Source: Pseudomonas sp. S04 | Lineage (GTDB): Bacteria > Pseudomonadota > Gammaproteobacteria > Pseudomonadales > Pseudomonadaceae | DNA length: 64,000 bases | Reading direction: 5' to 3' | Assembly (NCBI RefSeq): GCF_009834545.1 | Contig: NZ_CP019427.1 | Span: 5,090,001-5,154,000, forward strand | Shown: positions 43,531 through 51,337 of the stretch, in pieces | Numbering within the stretch: position 1 is the first letter of the stretch | Layout of the letters: each line of letters opens with the position of its first letter | Made by a program: the position numbers and the translations under genes | The notes under the pieces: generated by a model | What the model was told of the DNA's origin: nothing | Seen by the model: the letters and a program-made list of their open reading frames with translations, nothing else | Databases searched by the model: none

Positions 43531-44886
43531 TTATTCCTGGACTGGCATCAGAGCGACCCGCAGGGCGTCGATGGCCAGGTCCCGCGCTGCACTGTCGGCA
43601 AAGGCCGGGCTGTCGCCGACGCACGCGCCTTCGAGCCAGACGCTGAAACCCAGGTCGTCGCTGCGCACATCCAGCGCCTGGCCGGATTGCAGCTGCTTGG
43701 TCACCTGCCCTGCGGCTTTGCCATCGGCAAAGTTGCGCGACAGCAACAGTTGCTCGCCATCGGCCGCCAGCAGACGGAAGCGGAAACTGCCGTCGTCTTC
43801 ACGGAAGCTGACAAAACGCGCGGCCTTGGCGGGTTTTTTCTTGGTGCTGGCAGCGACTTGCGTCTGATTGACGAAAGAACGCAGGCCGACCGCCTCACGC
43901 AGTTCGTTGAGGAACGGGGTGGCCACGGCGCGGGCTTTTTTCGCACCGACCTGCAGGATGTCTTCCAGGTCCGATGGACGCGCAATCAGTTGGTGATAAC
44001 GCTCGCGGGACTCGCCCAGTTCGCTGTCGAGCAGCTGGAACAGACGATTTTTCGCTTCCCCCCAACCCAGGCCCTGCAACAGTTCGCTGCGGAACTCAGC
44101 GGCTTGGGCCGCAGTGGCAAACGCTTGGAACAGGGTGAACAGGTGCGAGTTGTCCGGGTCCTTGGCTTCGCCCGGGGCGCGGGAGTCGGTGACGATGCGC
44201 GAGATCGCATCCTTCATGTCCTTGGCGCTGGTGAACAACGGAATGGTGTTGTCGTAGCTTTTCGACATCTTGCGCCCATCCAGGCCGGGCAAGGTGGCGA
44301 CGCTTTCTTCGATCAGCGCCTCGGGCATGGTGAAAAACTCCTTGCCCTGGCCAAACAGGTGGTTGAAGCGCTGGCCGATGTCGCGGGCCATTTCCACGTG
44401 CTGGATCTGGTCACGGCCGACCGGCACCTTGTGCGCGTTGAACATCAGGATGTCCGCGGCCATCAGCACCGGGTAGCTGTACAGGCCCATGGTGATGCCG
44501 GCGTCCGGGTCTTCGCCGGTCTCCAGGTTCTTGTCCACCGACGCCTTGTAGGCGTGCGCACGGTTGAGCAGGCCCTTGGCCGCAACGCAGGTCAGCAGCC
44601 AGGTCAGCTCAGGAATCTCCGGGATATCGGACTGACGGTAGAAGGTTACCCGGTCCACATCCAGGCCACCGGCCAGCCAGGTCGCGGCGATTTCCAGGCG
44701 CGAGCGCTGGATACGCAGCGGGTCGTCGCACTTGATCAAGGCGTGGTAGTCGGCCAGGAAATAGAACGAATCGGCATTGCTGTCGCGGCTGGCGACGATC
44801 GCCGGGCGGATCGCCCCGGCGTAGTTGCCCAGGTGCGGGGTGCCGGTGGTGGTGATGCCGGTGAGGATGCGCGTACGAGTAGTCAT
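43531..44886 (-). CDS. trpS: Tryptophanyl-tRNA synthetase with C-terminal extension (451 aa)
   Basis: A class I synthetase core fills the first 340 residues, with the HIGH-like TPHLGNY at 16-22 and KMSKS at 206-210. The E. coli enzyme ends at 334 residues; this one has about 110 more. After a Lys/Ala linker the extension reads [20 protein letters not shown], which resembles the small YegP/DUF1508 domain. A possible second, more diverged copy begins near [12 protein letters not shown]. As far as I recall the long form is normal in Pseudomonas, but its purpose is unknown to me. Confidence 0.95.
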   Translation of the reverse strand: MTTRTRILTGITTTGTPHLGNYAGAIRPAIVASRDSNADSFYFLADYHALIKCDDPLRIQRSRLEIAATWLAGGLDVDRVTFYRQSDIPEIPELTWLLTCVAAKGLLNRAHAYKASVDKNLETGEDPDAGITMGLYSYPVLMAADILMFNAHKVPVGRDQIQHVEMARDIGQRFNHLFGQGKEFFTMPEALIEESVATLPGLDGRKMSKSYDNTIPLFTSAKDMKDAISRIVTDSRAPGEAKDPDNSHLFTLFQAFATAAQAAEFRSELLQGLGWGEAKNRLFQLLDSELGESRERYHQLIARPSDLEDILQVGAKKARAVATPFLNELREAVGLRSFVNQTQVAASTKKKPAKAARFVSFREDDGSFRFRLLAADGEQLLLSRNFADGKAAGQVTKQLQSGQALDVRSDDLGFSVWLEGACVGDSPAFADSAARDLAIDALRVALMPVQE

Positions 44887-44910
44887 GGGTAATCGCTTAT
44901 CAGACTGCTA

Positions 44911-45540
44911 TCAATTCGAAAGGCGCGGCAGCAGCAGATCCTTGAGATCGGTCAGCTTGCCGTGAAAAAAGTGTCCGCATTCTGCCACTTTCAGCAGCTC
45001 ATGGGGGCGATCAAGGGCCGCGGACCAATCGTAAACCAGCTGCGGGTCGATCACTTCGTCGGTTTCCGGCTGGATCAGGGTCAGGGCGCCGTGCTGGGGC
45101 AACGGGTCCTGATCCCCCAGGCGCATCACCGCCGGTGCCACCATGAACAGCCGGGCCAGGGTTTCGCCCTTGGCCTCCAGGCGCCCACCGAGGCTGGCCG
45201 CGACAAAACCGCCGAAGGAAAAACCGAGCAAGGTCAGGGGCAAGTCAGGGTGCCGGGCCCGTAACCATTGGGCAGCCGCCTGGGCATCGTCGACTTCACC
45301 AGTGCCCATGTCATGGCTGCCGGCACTCGCACCCACGCCACGGTAGTTGAATCGCAAAGTAATAAAGCCGGCATCGCGCGCGGTGCGCTGCAGGGTCGAA
45401 ACCACTTTATTGAGCATGGTGCCGCCCTGCACCGGGTTGGGATGGCAGATCAGCGCCAGGCCACGTGGTTCGGGGGAATCCAGGTACAAGGCTTCCAATT
45501 GACCCACCGGGCCAGCAATCTCTACAGGGGTTTCACGCAT
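44911..45540 (-). CDS. Alpha/beta hydrolase (209 aa)
   Basis: This small serine-hydrolase fold has the nucleophile elbow LLGFSFGGFVA, the oxyanion region ICHPNPVQGGTMLNKV, and a late His in VAECGHFFHG. It resembles the dienelactone-hydrolase-like family widely annotated simply as alpha/beta hydrolase. The ATG at 45540 is used. A TTG at 45546 with GGAG at better spacing is possible. It occupies the place of PA4440 beside trpS. The substrate is unknown. Confidence 0.8.
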   Translation of the reverse strand: MRETPVEIAGPVGQLEALYLDSPEPRGLALICHPNPVQGGTMLNKVVSTLQRTARDAGFITLRFNYRGVGASAGSHDMGTGEVDDAQAAAQWLRARHPDLPLTLLGFSFGGFVAASLGGRLEAKGETLARLFMVAPAVMRLGDQDPLPQHGALTLIQPETDEVIDPQLVYDWSAALDRPHELLKVAECGHFFHGKLTDLKDLLLPRLSN

Positions 45541-45686
45541 AAGCAAGGAAGGAACTCCGTGACCTCTCGAAGGGTCGACTCGTCTAGCTAAAAGTCTGCG
45601 CCTGGCATGATTGCGATCTCGTCGCGGTATACAGCGCAGGTCCGAGCCGTTAACGTAAAGCAAAGCCGTTTATAGAGGAAGGACTC

Positions 45687-46121
45687 GTGGAACACTCGCT
45701 CTTAGTTTGGTTGTTGCCGACTCTTGCCCTGGTTGCCGGTGTCGCTATTGGATTCCTGGTTGCGCGTCTGCTGCCCAATGCCGTGCCTAACAGCACGCAG
45801 CGTCAGCTGGATGACATTCAGGAACGTTTTGACAGCTATCAGAATGAAGTGGTCACCCACTTCAACAGCACCGCAACGCTGGTGAAAAAACTCACCCAGA
45901 GCTACCAGGAAGTACAAGACCACCTCGCCGAGGGTGCCAACCGCCTGGCCCTGGACGAGCAAACTCGCCAACGCCTGCTGGCCGCGCTGCACGCCGATGC
46001 CGCCCAGGCCCCACGGGAACGCCTGACGCCACCGCGCGACCAGGAACCACCTCGCGACTACGCGCCAAAAACGCCCAACGCACCGGGCATGCTCGATGAG
46101 CATTACGGCCTGAAGAAGTAA
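45687..46121 (+). CDS. zapG: ZapG/YhcB (DUF1043) family inner-membrane protein (144 aa)
   Basis: One N-terminal TM helix (LLPTLALVAGVAIGFLVARL) is followed by a cytoplasmic coiled coil (DDIQERFDSYQNEVVTHFN) and a charged, Pro-rich tail. YhcB-family proteins link cell-envelope synthesis and division. The GTG start has a strong GAGGAAGG site. It is divergent from the hydrolase gene and matches PA4441 in position. Confidence 0.88.
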   Translation: MEHSLLVWLLPTLALVAGVAIGFLVARLLPNAVPNSTQRQLDDIQERFDSYQNEVVTHFNSTATLVKKLTQSYQEVQDHLAEGANRLALDEQTRQRLLAALHADAAQAPRERLTPPRDQEPPRDYAPKTPNAPGMLDEHYGLKK

Positions 46122-46141
46122 TACGCTTTCAGGCGATCGCC

Positions 46142-46179
46142 AAAAGCCCCCGGACGAGTGATTGCCCGGGGGCTTTTTT
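46142..46179 (+). terminator. Terminator after zapG
   Basis: GCCCCCGG and CCGGGGGC pair across a 12-base loop, followed by six T residues. Confidence 0.85.
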
Positions 46180-46220
46180 GTGCCTGTGCGTCTTGCCCAC
46201 GAGAGGCCGTCAATGGCCAT

Positions 46221-46257
46221 AAAAAAGCCCGCCCGGTCACCAGGACCGGGCGGGCTT
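46221..46257 (-). terminator. Terminator after the OmpA-family lipoprotein gene
   Basis: AAGCCCGCCCGGTC and GACCGGGCGGGCTT form a perfect 14-bp stem with a short loop. On the minus strand it runs into TTTTTT. Confidence 0.88.
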
Positions 46258-46285
46258 GTCTGACACCTGGGGTTCAGTCAGATGT

Positions 46286-47014
46286 TCATGGGTACTGCTG
46301 CACTTGCCCTTGCTGCTGGCCGCCATACTGCTGGCCAGGAATTGCCTTGAGGTTGACCTCGACACGGCGGTTCTGCGCCCGACCGTTGACGTCGCCGTTG
46401 CTGGCAACCGGGTTGTCCGGGCCTGCACCACGTGCCGACAGGTTGGCACCGCTGACGCCCTGGGACGTCAGGTAGGTCGCGACGCTTTGCGCACGACGCT
46501 GGGACAGGTCCATGTTGTGCTGGCGGCTGCCGGTGCTGTCGGTGTAGCCAACGATTTCGATCTGGTTCTGGTTGAACTCTTTCAGCGAGCCGGCCAGGTT
46601 GTTGAGCGGCTGGTAGAAACTTGGGGCAATGTTCGCCGAATCGGTGGCGAAGGTGATGTTGCCCGGCATGATCAGCTTGATCTGATCGCCCTGGCGCTGC
46701 ACTTCAACCCCGGTGTTGGCCATGCTGGCGCGCAGTTTCTTTTCCTGCTGGTCGGCGTAGTAGCCATAACCGGCGGCGGAAGCACCGACCACGGCGGCGC
46801 CGATCAGCGCCCCCTTGCCACGGTTGTTGTGGTCGATGGCAGCACCCGCCAAGGCGCCAGCCAGGGCTCCCAAGCCACCGTACTTGGCGGTTTTGCTCAT
46901 GCCCGTGGAGCCACCGTCGGCCTGACCCTGGTTGTCATAAGGGTTAGGGGACGCACAGCCCGACAACAAGGCCACGGCAGTTGCGACAATAATCAAACGA
47001 CGCGAGGTGAACAT
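46286..47014 (-). CDS. OmpA-family lipoprotein, YiaD-like (242 aa)
   Basis: The signal peptide ends in the lipobox ALLSGC with Cys20. It is followed by a Gly/Ala-rich glycine-zipper stretch (GGLGALAGALAGAAIDH) and an OmpA-type peptidoglycan-binding domain (about 110-225) with VGYTDSTGSRQHNMDLSQRR and NRRVEVNL. It should anchor the outer membrane to the cell wall. The tail is unusually rich in Gln and Gly. It is transcribed alone. Confidence 0.9.
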   Translation of the reverse strand: MFTSRRLIIVATAVALLSGCASPNPYDNQGQADGGSTGMSKTAKYGGLGALAGALAGAAIDHNNRGKGALIGAAVVGASAAGYGYYADQQEKKLRASMANTGVEVQRQGDQIKLIMPGNITFATDSANIAPSFYQPLNNLAGSLKEFNQNQIEIVGYTDSTGSRQHNMDLSQRRAQSVATYLTSQGVSGANLSARGAGPDNPVASNGDVNGRAQNRRVEVNLKAIPGQQYGGQQQGQVQQYP

Positions 47015-47129
47015 GGAGAGCTCCTACTTTTACATTCTGTGGTGCAGCGGACGTTAGCAATGGACCCCTGCGGGCGTTGGAACACGGCAACCGGCAAAAA
47101 TTCCGTGGCGACCTGTAACACCGGCAGTC

Positions 47130-47774
47130 CTAGGCGCGGACAAACGGATTTTCACGCATCTCGTCGCCCAGGCGGGTATCGGGACCATGCCCGGTGACCA
47201 CCGTCGCCTCTTCATCGAGGGTGTACAGGCGTTGCTTGATCGAGCGCACGATAGTCGCCTGGTCACCGCCCCACAAATCCGTGCGCCCTACCCCACGCCG
47301 AAACAAGGTGTCGCCGGCTATCAGCAGCTTAGCCTCTGCAAACCAGAAACTCATGGAACCCGGTGTGTGACCTGGTGTGTGCAACGCCACACCACAGCCG
47401 CACGCCAGCTCTTCATCATCATCCAGCCAGCGATCCGGAGATGGCACCGGGGTATAGGGCACGCGAAACATCTGGCATTGCATCTCCAGGTTGTCCCAGA
47501 GGAACTGATCCTCCTTGTGCAGATGCAGGGTAGCACCGGTTTTTTCCTTCAGTTGGCCCGAAGCCAGGAAATGATCCAGGTGCGCATGGGTATGAATGAT
47601 GCTCACCACCTTCAGGCCCAGGGCCTCGAGGCGCGCCAGGATCAATTCATGATTGCCACCCGGATCGACGACGATGGCCTTTTTGGTGATCGGGTCGCCA
47701 ATGATCGTGCAGTTGCACTGCAAAGGGCCGACGGGGAAGGTTTCGCGGATCAGCGCGGGTTTGGCAGCGTCCAT
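47130..47774 (-). CDS. Metallo-beta-lactamase-fold hydrolase, GloB-like (214 aa)
   Basis: The dinuclear metal motif HTHAHLDH is at residues 61-68. Further ligands lie in HTPGHTPGS, LIAGDTLFRRGVGRTD and VVTGHGPDT. The subgroup resembles small hydroxyacylglutathione-hydrolase-like proteins (YcbL type), which cleave thioesters. The ATG at 47774 has AGGAAC upstream. The longer frame into the intergenic region is not family-like. Confidence 0.9.
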   Translation of the reverse strand: MDAAKPALIRETFPVGPLQCNCTIIGDPITKKAIVVDPGGNHELILARLEALGLKVVSIIHTHAHLDHFLASGQLKEKTGATLHLHKEDQFLWDNLEMQCQMFRVPYTPVPSPDRWLDDDEELACGCGVALHTPGHTPGSMSFWFAEAKLLIAGDTLFRRGVGRTDLWGGDQATIVRSIKQRLYTLDEEATVVTGHGPDTRLGDEMRENPFVRA

Positions 47775-47908
47775 GGATGTTCCTGGAAAAAATGGATCGG
47801 CTATTCTGGCACAGCCCGCGACAATCGCCGATGGCAGGCCGGTAACAAAACGCCCCCGGCCCTGGCATTCGCCAATGCCTGAACTGCCGCCCCAACACGG
47901 ACACACCC

Positions 47909-48115
47909 ATGACGTTCAACTGGCACAGCGAACTACTGACAAGCGCAACCCCGCTCGACAAACACTACAAAAACACCCAGAACGTCCGTCGCTTCATGCA
48001 CGAGCACTGCGGCGCAGACTTGCGCTTCGACCGCGACTTCATGGCCTGGATCCGCAGCGGAACGCCTGCAACCCTGGGCGATGTGGTCGATGAGTGGCGG
48101 CGTCGGCAACCGTAG
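47909..48115 (+). CDS. Small DUF6434-type protein (68 aa)
   Basis: The segment PLDKHYKNTQNVRRFMHEHC followed by FDRDFMAWIRSG and GDVVDEW matches what I recall of the DUF6434 domain, often found at the C-terminus of SAP-domain proteins. Here it stands alone. The function is unknown. It is divergent from the metallo-hydrolase gene, with a weak ribosome site, and ends 29 bases before ogt. Confidence 0.7.
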   Translation: MTFNWHSELLTSATPLDKHYKNTQNVRRFMHEHCGADLRFDRDFMAWIRSGTPATLGDVVDEWRRRQP

Positions 48116-48143
48116 CCGAAGGGCCGCGTATCTAATCCCCCTC

Positions 48144-48644
48144 TCAAAACGCCAACTGCAACGTCTCCTTCCCCTCCAGCCCCAACAGGTACTGCTTGGC
48201 CTCCAGGCCGCCGGCAAACCCGGTCAGGCTGCCTGATGCGCCAATCACCCGGTGGCAGGGGGTGACGATCGAGATCGGGTTCTTGCCGTTGGCGGCGCCC
48301 ACCGCGCGGACGGCCTTGGGGCTGCCGATCTGTTGGGCGATCTGGCTGTAGCTGCGGGTTTCGCCGAAGGGGATGGTCAGCAGGGCCTGCCAGACCTTTT
48401 GCTGGAACTCGGTGCCAACAAAGTCCAGTTGCAGGTCAAAGTGCTCGCGCTCACCGGCGAAGTACTGCTGCAGCTGGCGTTCGGTTTCCTGCAGCAGCGG
48501 GCTGTGGATATCTTCCAGCAGCGGGCCGATGCGCACGCGGTTGAGGCGTTCGTTTTCCCAGAGGATCGCGCAGAGTTTGTCGCCGCTGGCGATCAGGGTC
48601 AGGGTGCCGACCGGTGACGGCATCCGTTTGAATACGTATGACAT
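48144..48644 (-). CDS. ogt: Methylated-DNA--protein-cysteine methyltransferase (166 aa)
   Basis: This suicide enzyme takes alkyl groups from O6-alkylguanine in DNA. The acceptor Cys130 is in VTPCHRVIG, preceded by the helix-turn-helix TRSYSQIAQQIGSPKAVRAV with the Arg finger. The N-terminal domain is short, as in Ogt. The ATG at 48644 (MSYVFKRMPSPVG) follows GGAGTCACCC. The longer frame crosses a large palindrome upstream and is rejected. Confidence 0.93.
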   Translation of the reverse strand: MSYVFKRMPSPVGTLTLIASGDKLCAILWENERLNRVRIGPLLEDIHSPLLQETERQLQQYFAGEREHFDLQLDFVGTEFQQKVWQALLTIPFGETRSYSQIAQQIGSPKAVRAVGAANGKNPISIVTPCHRVIGASGSLTGFAGGLEAKQYLLGLEGKETLQLAF

Positions 48645-48718
48645 GGGTGACTCCTGGATCCGACTGTTCAGGTGCGGTCGTTGAGTGTTGTCAAAGAACG
48701 TATTCAGGGTAATCCAGG

Positions 48719-48754
48719 ATTCAAACGCAAGAACTACGTTTCTTGCGTTTGAAT
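48719..48754. promoter_or_regulatory. Perfect 15-bp inverted repeat between ogt and the aminotransferase gene
   Basis: ATTCAAACGCAAGAA (48719-48733) and TTCTTGCGTTTGAAT (48740-48754) are perfect inverted repeats with a six-base loop. It lies about 75 bases upstream of ogt and 44 bases beyond the aminotransferase stop. It could be an operator, or a terminator lacking a T tract. Confidence 0.55.
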
Positions 48755-48797
48755 TTTCCAGGCGGACAGGGGCCCGCGACAAGGCCTTCAGAAAGGG

Positions 48798-50168
48798 TTA
48801 GAGCCGGCCATACTCCTGCGCCGTGCGATCCAGTGCCCGCAGTGTCTTGGCGACCAGTTCGTCGACTTCTTCGCGGCTGGCGATCAACGCCGGGGCCATG
48901 ATCATGCGCCCTAGGGTGGAGCGGATGATCACTCCCTCTTCAAAGCCCAGGGTTCGGCAGCGCCAGGCGATGTCATTCTCGTTGACAAACCGTTTACGGC
49001 TGCCCCGATCCTCGGCCAGTTGCAAGGCCGCGACCATGCCCACGCCCTGGATATCGCCCACCAGCGGGTGCTGGCCGAACACTTCGCGCAGGCACTGTTG
49101 CAGATAAGGCCCGATGTCATCCTTGACCCGAGTGACCACTCCTTCGTCGCGCAGTGCCTTGAGATTGGCGATCGCCACCGCGGCGGCCACTGGGTGCCCG
49201 GAATAGGTCAGGCCGTGGGCGAATACCCCGCCCTGCTCCACCAGCACCTGAGCCATTTTCTTCGACAGGATCAGCCCGCCCATGGGGATGTAACCCGAGG
49301 TCAGGCCCTTGGCGATGGACAGGGTATCGGGCTCGAATCCGAAGTGCTCATGGGCGAACCATTCGCCGGTGCGACCGAAGCCACCGATCACTTCGTCGGC
49401 ACACAACAACACGTCGTACTGGCGGCAGATGCGCTGAATTTCCGGCCAGTAACTCTCTGGTGGAAAGATCATCCCGCCCGCGCCCTGGAAGGGTTCGGCG
49501 ATGAATCCGGCAACCTTGTCGGCCCCCAGCTCGAGGATCTTGGCCTCCAGTTGTTGCGCCGCCCGCAGGCCAAATTCGGCCGGGGTCAGGTTGCCTTCAT
49601 GGGCAAAAAAGTACGGCTCGTCGATGTGCGCGATGTCCGGCAGCATGCCGCCCATCTCGTGCATGAACTTCATGCCGCCGAGCGCCGTGGCCGCCAGGGT
49701 CGAACCGTGATAACCGTTCCAGCGGCCGATCATCACCTTCTTCTCGGGCTTGCCGAGCACCTGCCAGTAACGGCGCACGGTGCGGATCAGCACTTCGTTG
49801 GCTTCGGAACCGGAGTTGGTGTAGATCGCGTGGCTGTAATGCCCCGGCAACAGGCTGAACAGCAGCTCCGACAGCTCGATGACCTGCGGGTGGGTAGTGT
49901 GGAAAAACATGTTGTAGTACGGCAACTGCTCGAGTTGCCGGGTCGCCGCGGCGGCCAGGTCCTTGCGCCCATAGCCCAGATTGGTGCACCACAGCCCCGA
50001 CATGCCATCCAGGTAGCGCCGCCCGTCGTTGTCCCACAGGTGCAGGCGCTCGCCTCGCACCATCACGCGCGGCCCTTCGTCGTTGAGGGCTTTCTGATCG
50101 ACGAACGCGTGGATGTGGTGTGCAGCGTCGGCGGCCTGGTAGTCGCGGGTTTCACGTGGGGTGGTCAT
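48798..50168 (-). CDS. Class III (omega) aminotransferase, SpuC-like (456 aa)
   Basis: This PLP enzyme has the Schiff-base Lys287 in LSIAKGLTSGYIPMGG and the cofactor motif LLCADEVIGGFGRTGEW. GRWNGYHGSTLA and YSGHPVAAAVAIANL are as in the putrescine/cadaverine-pyruvate transaminase SpuC, whose length it matches. It probably moves an amino group from a diamine or omega-amino acid to pyruvate. The amine substrate is not fixed by sequence. It is divergent from a LysR regulator, its likely controller. Confidence 0.87.
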   Translation of the reverse strand: MTTPRETRDYQAADAAHHIHAFVDQKALNDEGPRVMVRGERLHLWDNDGRRYLDGMSGLWCTNLGYGRKDLAAAATRQLEQLPYYNMFFHTTHPQVIELSELLFSLLPGHYSHAIYTNSGSEANEVLIRTVRRYWQVLGKPEKKVMIGRWNGYHGSTLAATALGGMKFMHEMGGMLPDIAHIDEPYFFAHEGNLTPAEFGLRAAQQLEAKILELGADKVAGFIAEPFQGAGGMIFPPESYWPEIQRICRQYDVLLCADEVIGGFGRTGEWFAHEHFGFEPDTLSIAKGLTSGYIPMGGLILSKKMAQVLVEQGGVFAHGLTYSGHPVAAAVAIANLKALRDEGVVTRVKDDIGPYLQQCLREVFGQHPLVGDIQGVGMVAALQLAEDRGSRKRFVNENDIAWRCRTLGFEEGVIIRSTLGRMIMAPALIASREEVDELVAKTLRALDRTAQEYGRL

Positions 50169-50401
50169 CGCCAGTTCTCCGTTGTGGTGATCGATAGTGG
50201 CCTAGGTACCCGCAGGGCAAAAATAGTAAAAATGTGTTCGCAGGCGATGAAAAAACTAGGCAGCGATTTCCCCCATGCGCGCGTCATGTGGTTATTGTTC
50301 AGGCATGACCCAATCGTCGCCCACGCGGACCTGGGCGGTGCGCAAATTGCTTGGGATCAGCGGTCGAGACCGACACCTGCCCCATCACCCCGAGGTTTGC
50401 C

Positions 50402-51322
50402 GTGGCTGCCTACAATCTGCGTCAACTGAAGTACTTCATCACTACCGTGGAATGCGGCAGCGTCGCCGAGGCCTCGCGCAAGCTGTACATCGCCCAGCCG
50501 TCGATCTCCACGGCCATCAAGGGCCTGGAAGACAGCTTCGGGGTGCAGTTGCTGATCCGCCATCACGCCCAGGGCGTCTCCCTCACCCCCAGCGGCGCAC
50601 GCTTCTATCGCAAGGCCCAGGAGCTGCTGCGCATGGCCAAGGAGTTCGAGCAGAACGCCCTGGCCGACAACGATGTGGTGTCCGGGCAGATCGACATCGG
50701 CTGCTTCGAGACGGTGGCACCGTTGTACCTGCCGCAACTGATGGCCGGGTTTTCGGCGCTGTACCCGGGGGTGGAGATCCGCATCCGCGATGGCGAACAG
50801 CAGGAGCTGGTGCAGGGGCTGACATCGGGTGCCTTTGACCTGGCGATCCTCTACGAACATGACCTGGATGGCACCATCCAGACCGAACCCTTGATGCCGG
50901 CGCAACGCCCTTATGCCCTGCTGCCGGCCGATCACCGCTTCGCCCAGCAGGCCCAGGTGTCACTGCGCGACCTGTGTCTGGAGCCGATGATTCTGCTGGA
51001 TGTGCAGCCGAGCCGGAGCTACTTCGTCAGCCTGTTCGATGAGCTGGGGCTGACCCCACGAATCGCCTTCAGCTCACCCTCGATCGAGATGGTGCGTGGC
51101 ATGGTCGGCCAAGGTTTCGGTTTTTCGATCCTGGTCACCCGGCCACATTCGCAATGCACCTACGACGGGCAAAAGGTGGTGTGCGTGGACATCGTCGAAG
51201 ACGTCACCGGTTCCGGGTTGGTGGCCGCCTGGCTCAAGCGCGGGCAATTGACCAAGCCGGCGCAGTTGTTTGCCGATTACTGCCGGGAGCAGTTGACGGC
51301 CAAGGCCCTGGGATCGGCCTGA
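50402..51322 (+). CDS. LysR-family transcriptional regulator (306 aa)
   Basis: The N-terminal winged helix has LRQLKYFITTVECGSVAEAS and LYIAQPSISTAIKGLED. The effector-binding domain occupies the rest. The GTG at 50402 is chosen since CGAGG lies seven bases upstream. The frame's earlier start lacks a ribosome site. It is divergent from the aminotransferase gene with a 233-base spacer, the usual LysR-target arrangement. Confidence 0.9.
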   Translation: MAAYNLRQLKYFITTVECGSVAEASRKLYIAQPSISTAIKGLEDSFGVQLLIRHHAQGVSLTPSGARFYRKAQELLRMAKEFEQNALADNDVVSGQIDIGCFETVAPLYLPQLMAGFSALYPGVEIRIRDGEQQELVQGLTSGAFDLAILYEHDLDGTIQTEPLMPAQRPYALLPADHRFAQQAQVSLRDLCLEPMILLDVQPSRSYFVSLFDELGLTPRIAFSSPSIEMVRGMVGQGFGFSILVTRPHSQCTYDGQKVVCVDIVEDVTGSGLVAAWLKRGQLTKPAQLFADYCREQLTAKALGSA

Positions 51323-51337
51323 TGTGACGAGCCCTGG

